Shown: positions 56,031 through 64,000 of the stretch, one piece after another
Layout: the number at the start of each line of letters is the position of its first letter
Position numbering within the stretch: the stretch's first letter is position 1
DNA from: Nectonema munidae
Taxonomy: Eukaryota; Nematomorpha; Nectonematoida; Nectonematidae
Reading direction: 5' to 3'
Length of the DNA stretch: 64,000 bases
Assembly: GCA_030549495.1 (NCBI GenBank)
Contig: JAUIRK010000907.1
Coordinates: 434,001 to 498,000 of the forward strand
The notes under the pieces: model-generated
Told to the model about the DNA's origin: nothing
Database searches by the model: none
The model's input: only the letters and a program-made list of their open reading frames with translations
Translations under genes and position numbers: made by a program

Positions 56031-59000
56031 GTTAATATATTCACGAATATGAATTGTAGACAGGAAACAAATGAAATTAAAAAAATAAATCAAATATATA
56101 TTTGTTAAAAATATTAATATAGTATAATAGATATTTTAAAATATAATAAATAGAAATATTAAAAAGTTTATATACAAATTCACAAATGATTTCCTCTATT
56201 CTTTTTAGCTTTCTGCTTTATTTATAATTAAAAAATATATAGCTAAATCATTAGTATTTTGTATTCGGTAAAATCAATATAATTTTTTTGAAAAGAAAAA
56301 TATTCCGTTAATTTTTATTCTGTCTAAAAAATGTTCTGTCTGTCTAGAAAAAAAATCAATATAATTTTTTGGAAAAGAAAAATTAACATTACGCTAATTT
56401 TTATTCTCAATAGTTATTTTTAAAAAATAAATTGCATATTTTTATGACTAAATATTTCAATATCTACGGATACTAAAATTTCAAGCATAATAAGAACCGA
56501 AAACAAGAAGAAGAATACAATGCAAGAATATTGGAGTTTTTCCGTGAAGTTCATAATCAAATAGAGTTCCATAATCTTGGATATCGTGATTAAATTAAAA
56601 AATATAAGGAGAATTTTCTTGATGAGTTTTTGAACAAAGGTACAAGTTGTATTTAACATTCAAGTATTTCGTTTAACAAGACATAAGTTTGTATGGTTAG
56701 ACCTCAATAAACTGGAATCATTTTTATTTCGATTATTTTCTCTCTAAATGGAAAATGTGGATTTTTAGTTTTAATAATAGAAACCTTCCAGTTAAAATTC
56801 AGTATTGATTGCAATAACGTTTAGAATCAATACATTTTCCTAGAAAATTAAATTTTCTAAGGAAAAAAATTTGTATATCAATTTTTAGGAAAATGATTTC
56901 TAAAAAAATCTCAACTTTCATTTTATAGATGTTCCAAATTTGTAGTAGAAGATAAAATATTAGCAGTTAGAATGAAATTCAAAATAAAAGTTTTATTTTA
57001 TCTAGCAAAGGATTTTATTTCTATAAATGGGAAATTATACAACATTGTGTTATATAGGATAATTTTATAATGTTATGTTAATTACGGGCCAAGTTTTCAC
57101 ATTATTTATTGCATATTCTAGAAAAATCTAAACAAGGACTCTCACTTGCTTATCTCACTCACAAGAACATTCAATCTGCCCTCTCAAATCTTGCTCTCGA
57201 CTTTGATCATTATTTTTCTCCTTACAAAATTTGTCTCTTCTTAGAAAGATCAAAATGCGTTTAACTATTCTGCGCACCTGCGATCATTTTAAATATGCAT
57301 TGTAAAATTTTCCATAATTTTATTAAATATAAAGTTAAAATCATGTCCACACCATAACGTACTTTTATCTCTAATATTCTTTTACTCATACTAATTAAAA
57401 CATTTTTGACATTTTAAACTATTAAGCTTCTTTTTCGTAATGCTATTCTGAGATTATTCTTTTAGCGTTCCCAAACACTACACAATTAAACAATATCGAT
57501 AAAATAACTTACTTCATCCACACCGTTTTTTAATGAGACGACATGTATAAAATCTCATTCAATACCACTAAGACTTTTATAGTTTATTTCACAAGAAAAT
57601 ACTCCCTTCACTTGCGGATCAAGATCACAAACAGCAATTTCTTACTTACTTCTATAGCTGTAAAATTCATTCAATTAACTTTTAACTTACATTGGAATGA
57701 GCACTTTAAGAATGTTAATCTCAAACTTTATTGAGGTACATTTATTATTCGCTCTTACTTCTAATTTTAATCTGCGGGCACAAAAATAATATTTCTGTTG
57801 TAAAGAGCTAGGGCTGTTACTAAAATTGTGAAGAGAGATAGAGTGTTATGGGCAAAATATATAGATAGTACTGTTTGTAACAAGTTCATTATAAATGTCG
57901 TTAATAAATATTTTTAACTACTACATTGAATATATGCCACACTTAAATTTTAAATGTATGAATAATTGCATAGACAAGTCTACAGTCAGGAAATATTATA
58001 AGGTGTCTAACATAAAAAAAATAATTAAATTATTTTCAACTATAAATTTCAGAATAAAAGCTGAAAATTTTAAACTATGAGAAAGAATTATAGATACCTG
58101 TACAAGACAAACCACTCGCCAATATCTTTAAAAGTTACACAATTTTTAAATCATTAAATGAATACATATGGATTCAAAATACGAGGTAACATCATTACTA
58201 TTGCTACCATAAAGACACCTGAAAATTCCAAAATCTAAAAATGAACTTCTTTATAGGTATAAATAAAAATTATTTCTTATTTTTACATTTGCAAAATTCT
58301 TCAACACACTGGAAAATTCTTGACTTTTAATATATTTACCAGCATCACTCATTCACGGACAACGGTAAACCTACAATGGACAATAGAAAAATGAACAAAT
58401 GATCTTATACTCCGAAGAATTTGTACCTGATTTAATTATTTTTCTCAAAAGATGTTAAACAGAATGGGAAATATGAACACAATATGATAAAATCTGCGAA
58501 CATTTATCTTTTATCAGATATAACGTAATTAATAGCAGTATTTATCCAAAAAAAACAAAAGTTCTCATTTCTTACCAAATGATTTTTTATTTAGCATTCA
58601 CAACCTATATGTGAAATATAAATCAGTAAAGAGCATACAGTCATAACGCATTTGTGAAAAATATATTAGTAAACTATATCAATATCAGTTGGTTTTGTAA
58701 TTGATCATTTTAGTCTATTTTAAAATTTACTATATATTTCATAATGACCAATTTTAAAAAATTTCAGCGAAAATTTAATAAGTTTGTTGACAATAAAACA
58801 TTCGATGAATAACTCATTAAAAAACAAAGCTTTCTATGGGGAACGCATTTTAGGGATACTGTTAGAATTTCAAGTCTATATTAGCACCCTTTTCTATAAA
58901 ATACAATGCTTGAATACATTGAAATACAATATTTGTCGATGTCGTCAAAAAAGATTTATGATCCCCTTATTGGTTTCGATATCGGGTTAGAGAACTGCAA

Positions 59001-59270
59001 ATCTGAATCAAAGAAAAATATTTTTTACATACCCCATATATTATAAGTTATATACATTTTTAAAATAAGATATTTCAGTATGCCTCATTTTTTCCTATAG
59101 TTAATCAAAAAGCAGGAAACAGTTTATGATCTCTTATTTTTTACGCATTCAAATTAATCCAGGAATATATAAGATACCATTAAAAACACCAATTAATAGT
59201 CTAATATCAGATATCTGTATGTTTATTTTATTTTGTACAAAACATCTACAATTATTTAGGTATTGTTATT
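56031..59270. other. Upstream of IPO4, AT-rich, no recognised gene
   Basis: Contains the IPO4 promoter by position, but no TATA box or initiator could be singled out. Several short open frames (56420-56659, 57543-57734, 57895-58080, 58784-58990) show no recognised domains. Confidence 0.4.
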
Positions 59271-59274
59271 GTCA

Positions 59275-59405
59275 ACCAATAACACTAGTGGTTGAAGCTT
59301 AGGGTCTTGATTCGGTTGTCAGTGTCCGATTTCTCATTCTGACATCCGTATGATCTGCCTAGTTATGAAAGAATATTCTGGATGCAATACCGACAACTAA
59401 AATAA
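59275..59405 (+). repeat. tRNA-derived SINE, family 1, copy 2
   Basis: Shares the body (CACTAGTGGTTGAAGCTTAG, GGGTCTTGATTCGG) and tail (GATGCAATACCGACAACTAA) with the copy at 13269. The A box is recognisable; the B box is eroded. Confidence 0.75.
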
Positions 59406-59760
59406 TAACAAAAAGTAAAGTGCTTTACAACACTCCATTTTGCCTATGGTTGATAATATTGATATATAGAATTAGTGGATAACCATTCCTTGACACAGAA
59501 AATTTTGTTATATAATTGAATTGATATCTTTTTTTCAATCTTGTTTTAACAAATATAAATTTTTTAGCCTACAACTATTGAATTTTTTTGTAAAAAAATA
59601 TCTAAATGAAAAAAATATATGCATTCTTAAGAAAAGAAGTATTAAATATTAAAATTTTCTGATACACTACATTGAAAAAAATATCTGCAACTAAGAATTC
59701 AATTGAACCAAATATTCTGTTTTATTTGATAAAAAAATAAAGAGTTAATGAAAGAAGTTG

Positions 59761-59910
59761 AAAGGTGAAGGTACCTTGGGGTGTTTTTTATTAAGAAGGC
59801 ACAAGTGCGACGCTTGTATCTAACTATAAGAAAGTAGACTTGATCGGGGATCGAACCCAAGACTTTCAGTTGTTGAAACTCAATACCTATTCAACCTTAC
59901 TTACACACCC
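59761..59910 (-). repeat. tRNA-derived SINE, family 2, copy 3
   Basis: The plus strand begins AAAGGTGAAGGTACCTTGGG and contains GGGGATCGAACCCAAGACTT (inverse B box GGTTCGATCCCC), with an inverse A-box region near 59880. Confidence 0.8.
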
Positions 59911-60151
59911 TCAAAAAAGAAAGTTTTGGACGAGAATTCAGATGAAGAAAATAAAAACAAAGAAACATTTCATGAAGTTCATAGTGCTCTTACATGGTTT
60001 CGTCAAAAAGAATCGCTTTCAAACATAAGAATCGGTGGGGAAATTATTTAAGAAAAATAATTTTTTTAAAGAGATTATTTATTAGAATAAAATTAAAAAA
60101 GACTTGTTATAGAAAAAATACAAAAAAATCTAGACAAAATTTATCTATATC

Positions 60152-60441
60152 CAGGGGCGTACACACAGAGGGTCAAGGAAGGGCAAAGCCCCCTAAAAAA
60201 AATTTTCCCCCTATTTGAGCTTAGACGATTCTCATCCATGTCATAAAAATAGAAAAAAACATGTTTTTAAAATTTTTCTTAAGTTATCTATTTTGTAATT
60301 GATAGTAGATAATTGGTTATAACTAAATTACATAAAGTTACATTTTAATTTAAAAAATAAAAATAATCAGAATATAAATTATATTGTATTTTTAAAAAAA
60401 ATTTTGCCCTTTTTGAAATATTGTCCGGGTACACGCCTCTG
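60152..60441. mobile_element. hAT-type MITE (CAGGGGCGTACAC type)
   Basis: Left CAGGGGCGTACACACAGAGG and right inverse CAGAGGCGTGTACCCGGAC. Flanks TCTATATC (60144-60151) and TTTAAATC (60442-60449) match at 6 of 8 positions, consistent with an eroded target duplication. 290 bp, non-coding. Confidence 0.75.
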
Positions 60442-60839
60442 TTTAAATCTAACTATTTTAGATATGAAATGAATAAATTAGTATCCTAGGCAAAAATTTT
60501 TACTTTAAATATCCGCTAACATGGCCTACCTTTTTCACACTACTTCAATCCCTGCACTCCGAGTTATTCGCTATATTCAAAGTTAAACTAAAGTTCAGCA
60601 ACGTCATACTATACAAATTTTTGTTAATACAAATTATCAAGATAAATATGGACAAATCTTGCATATGTGTCTCTTAAAATATAATCTAAGAGTGATTCGT
60701 GATTTATAACACAAATGCATCAGATAAAGGGAGTTACATAAGGATAAATGTTACACTTATCATATTAAAGCCAATTCGTTCCAAAGCAACCCTCAATTAT
60801 GGTATTGTAAAAATTATTAAGATCTGAACAATATTAATT

Positions 60840-61130
60840 ATGACCAGTGCAAAAAATATTGCACACTTTTACAGCCAAAACCATGATGCTGGTTTATACG
60901 ATGCGGTAACACATAGACAGCTAAGAGTACTACTAGCTAAAAAAAAAACTTCATTATCAAACTTTTTAATAAATACATATATTAATCCAGCCAATATTGT
61001 AGCAATATTAATCATTTGTTTTGAAATAAAACTTCCTACCAAAATAGTAGATACCATTACCGTTACTTGCATGATCATAGACATAGGAATCTATAACCTA
61101 ATCCTGGAAAACATCATTAAAGGGTTGTAA
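60840..61130 (+). CDS. Unassigned 96-codon open frame, possibly two membrane segments
   Basis: ATG 60840 to TAA. The N-terminal half is polar (MTSAKNIAHFYSQNHDAGLY). The C-terminal half has two hydrophobic stretches (IVAILIICFEI and VTCMIIDIGIYNLIL). Base composition is less AT-rich than its surroundings and codons are varied, which argues mildly for coding. No family recognised and no splice context. May be chance or a relic. Confidence 0.2.
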   Translation: MTSAKNIAHFYSQNHDAGLYDAVTHRQLRVLLAKKKTSLSNFLINTYINPANIVAILIICFEIKLPTKIVDTITVTCMIIDIGIYNLILENIIKGL

Positions 61131-62457
61131 AAGGAAAATCCCAAAAATAGAAATATCTTTAAAAGAACAAAAAGTACATATCTACTAATCAGAATCCCGT
61201 CAATATCAAATAACTTAATACATGGGTATAATGGAGGATGTACATTACTTTCTTAATTATTATTATTTGTTAGCTATGACAAGTTTTCCCAACACTTGAA
61301 TTTCCATCTTAAATATATATTGAATGTGTTTTTTCATGGTTTGGGATATTAAGTTTTTGGGTTAGCCTATAACGTAACATTAACTCAGATTATTTACGTG
61401 TTTAATAGCAATAAGAAATGCGATTATGAAACATGCTATTTTTACCCTTTAAAAAAGTGCATGTTTTAGCGTTATCCTGTAAAATCTGCAGAAGGCAGCG
61501 ACGAAATAAGTTGGAAGAATAGATTATATATTAGAAATCAAGTAATTTTTAAATTTTTATTGATTTCTTATTATTGGTGATAAATAATAAGAGATTTTTA
61601 TTTTATAAATAAAGTAGCTATTTAAGTAATATCTTATTATGTATATTATTGGAATTTTTTAAGATACCATTTTCCTTTAGAATGTAAATGTATTATCATA
61701 AAAAGAACTTCAACTTTCCCAAGTATTTTTATAATTTTAATAATGTTGTTAATTTATCATTCACGTTCAATTAATTTGACTGTCCGAAAGGTGGCAAAAA
61801 TTTGACAGTTTAAACATGAAACAAAAAATATCCAAATGTGATAGTTTAAAAACTGTAAAAATTTGACTCAAATTTGAAGACTTCTAGATTATTTAATAAA
61901 TTATTAATATTTAAATCTATAGTATTATTAATGCTTTTTACTTAATACAAAAAATTAAAATAATTTCTATTTTGGTTAGGTATTTTGTAAATTCAGTATA
62001 ACTGATTATTCCACTAAAATAGTCTTTCTCAATTATCATTACCTCATAAAATTTTGATAGATAATATTCATAATAAACAAATATGGAATAACTCATGATG
62101 AAAACCTTATTTTAACAAGAAAATTATATTTTAAATATTTTAATATTATAATAATGCAAAAACCATGCATATCACATGAAACAAGTAATATTTTCATTAA
62201 AGAAAATTGTTAATTACCAAATTCCAATTAAGATATATTATATTTTCTTTTTTTAAGAGTTATTATTTTCTGTAATTTCTAAATAAATAAAAAATTTTGA
62301 GTAGATATTTTCCAGAAATTTTAGGTAATCGTCTAAAATTCAAATATCTGAATTTGGAAGATAAATTTATTGAATTTAATATTTAAAATATACTTAAAAT
62401 TTTCTTGGTGTTAATTTCATAGGAGAATCAAAATTGCAGATAACAACATAAATAAAG
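61131..62457. other. Intergenic, nothing recognised
   Basis: Very AT-rich, no gene or clear repeat. Confidence 0.45.
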
Positions 62458-63112
62458 CAGGGGCGGATCTAAAAATTGGCATTAGGAGGGGGCGGATTTT
62501 ATTAAATTAAAACTAAAATTTGAAGCATAAAAATTTAAGCTTTATCAAAATTTTTAATCTATTTTTATCTTATTTTGGGTAATAGTTTAATAAAAAGCGA
62601 AAATTGACATTTTATCATAAAACTTAGAGTATTATAATAGTATATCAAAAAATTATAAGTTTATTATAAGAAAGTAACTAGATTAAGAACTAAGAGAGTT
62701 TAGGAGCCTCATCCATCTAGGACACTTTTTAGCCTATATATAAATAATAGTGTCAATATCCAATCGAATATCTGTGAACAAAAAGAAGAATGAGAGCATT
62801 AAAACGATCCTTATTCATTGAACTGCGAAGTGAATTGATGTGGTAAAACTTGATATGTTTGAATAATAGATTTCCAAAAAAAATTGGATAATATTAAAGT
62901 AAAAAGTGTCTCACTTAACTACGATTGAAACATAAAAAACTTTTTAGGGCTCCTCACTTTAGACAAAGATTGAATCTAAAAAACAAGTTGCAGAAATCAT
63001 CATAATAATTGAGTTCTACGAAAAGAATTAGATGAAGAAAAATTTTCAACAATTGGCAATGCAATTTTTTGTGGGAGGGGGGGGGCGTACGCTGGTTTCG
63101 CCCCTTTATTAA
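62458..63112. mobile_element. CAGGGGCGGATC-type hAT MITE, boundaries tentative
   Basis: Clear left terminus CAGGGGCGGATCTAAAAATT. On the right, a G-run followed by GCGTACGCTGGTTTCGCCCC and ending CGCCAGTG (inverse CACTGGCG) looks like a terminus of another hAT family, so two overlapping or nested elements are possible. No target duplication resolved. Confidence 0.5.
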
Positions 63113-64000
63113 CGCCAGTGTAAAGGTATCCTTTTAAGATAAATACGCCATTAAACTTTTGTGTATAACATTAAGTGCGTAAAAAATTATAAACGTTTGA
63201 AAAGCACTACACTAAAATATTGATTGCTCAACAACAATCTTTTCACCTTAAAAATAGACTTCAATTTTAATAGGTCGATTTAGGTGTATCTTTAGAATTT
63301 AAACTCAGTTTTCCTTGTAATGCTTAAGAAGTTAATTTATTTTTTAGCTGTTATTTGGGTAAAACCGAGATTCATAGCTCACAAATGCGTGTGCCCTTTA
63401 TAGTAGGGTATCCTGTGAGATATCAGCGATCAGTGATTGATTTCAAAGGGCGGATTTGCAATGAACCAACTAAAAAAGTTTTAATGGTAGTCAAAATTTT
63501 AACATGGTCATGGAGGGTTTGATTAGATGGATTAAAAAACTGTCTTTATTCACTTTTGTTTGCCCTGATAACTCTACAAGCCAAAATAGTGAAATATCTT
63601 GGTAAAGAATATTTACATATTCTTTATGAGATATTTTGAAAACGTGCCATCCTCATTGTTGTGATCAGATAAGATCTTTTTTAACTATACTGGAAATTTT
63701 GTTTTTTTTAATATTGGAAATTTCAATTTTTTATATTTATAAATTCATCAACAGTGAATTTACATTGATGAGTAAATTTGATCAACAAATAAATTTCACA
63801 ATTTTCATATATTTTCGCTACAATTTATAACTTTATACTTTAGAACTTATGAACCTAAATTTTATGTTATATTTTTCGAAAAGTTTAGTTTAGTTTAGTA
63901 AGTTTTTTTAGTTTTGAAAAAAGTCGTTAAACTTTATTTTATAGTGAAACACACCAAAATTGTTTAAAAAATGAAAGAAAAAAAGATATGTTAAAAAATT
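63113..64000. other. Intergenic, nothing recognised
   Basis: AT-rich. One short open frame (63636-63830) without a domain. Confidence 0.4.

Noticed and set aside
1-64000. LTR retrotransposon, Polinton or other virus-derived element
   Set aside because: No integrase, protease, capsid, envelope or LTR pair was recognised; the RT-bearing elements are LINE and Penelope types.
1-64000. CRISPR array or prokaryotic operon
   Set aside because: No regularly spaced short repeats; the tandem repeats are 14, 42 and about 150 bp. Gene structure is eukaryotic.

Overview
The window looks like nuclear DNA of a metazoan, most likely an arthropod. It is strongly AT-rich and filled with decayed transposons. 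Its host genes have spliceosomal introns, most of only 38-75 bp. A small-bodied crustacean such as a parasitic copepod would fit the mix of short introns and dense hAT, piggyBac, Tigger, LINE and Penelope debris, but nothing here proves the species.

Host genes. Three are supported. (1) An importin-4 (IPO4/Kap123-type) gene on the minus strand, 43902-56030, resolves into 17 coding exons that sum to exactly 3303 bp (1100 codons plus stop). Thirteen of its 16 introns are 38-62 bp, while intron 1 is 5.9 kb and packed with MITEs. (2) XPC/Rad4, the nucleotide-excision-repair damage sensor, is a single 749-codon coding exon on the plus strand (28047-30296), preceded by a 56-bp intron just before the ATG. 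(3) Exons of a cyclin A/B-type second cyclin fold lie at 11573-12027; no first cyclin box was found, so this may be a truncated copy.

Layout. 1-5060: LINE copy on the minus strand, its ORF1 split by a 2.7-kb hAT element with an exact 8-bp target duplication. 5300-8880: second LINE with a long open reverse transcriptase. 8935-10310: Tc1/mariner-like remnant abutting a Penelope-like fragment. 11.5-12.3 kb: cyclin exons, then a MITE. 13.2-17.7 kb: tRNA-derived SINE, GC-rich block, pogo remnant, a hairpin MITE with 9-bp target duplication, hAT remnant. 18.0-20.2 kb: composite repeat with two different satellite arrays around a core. 21-26.9 kb: SINEs, an hAT MITE, piggyBac 3' half, LINE scrap. 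27.5-30.5 kb: XPC. 30.6-35.7 kb: inverted copy of the composite repeat interrupted by a 3.1-kb hAT-type element that itself carries two nested elements. 36.3-43.9 kb: transposon graveyard (LINE, piggyBac, Tigger, hAT, piggyBac, LINE). 43.9-56.0 kb: IPO4. 56-64 kb: AT-rich intergenic DNA with SINEs and MITEs.

The host genes are functionally unrelated (nuclear import, DNA repair, cell cycle). The most distinctive content is the well-resolved insertion record: target-site duplications allow several layers of nesting to be ordered in time. No CRISPR array, true tRNA or rRNA gene, or recognisable LTR/viral element was found.
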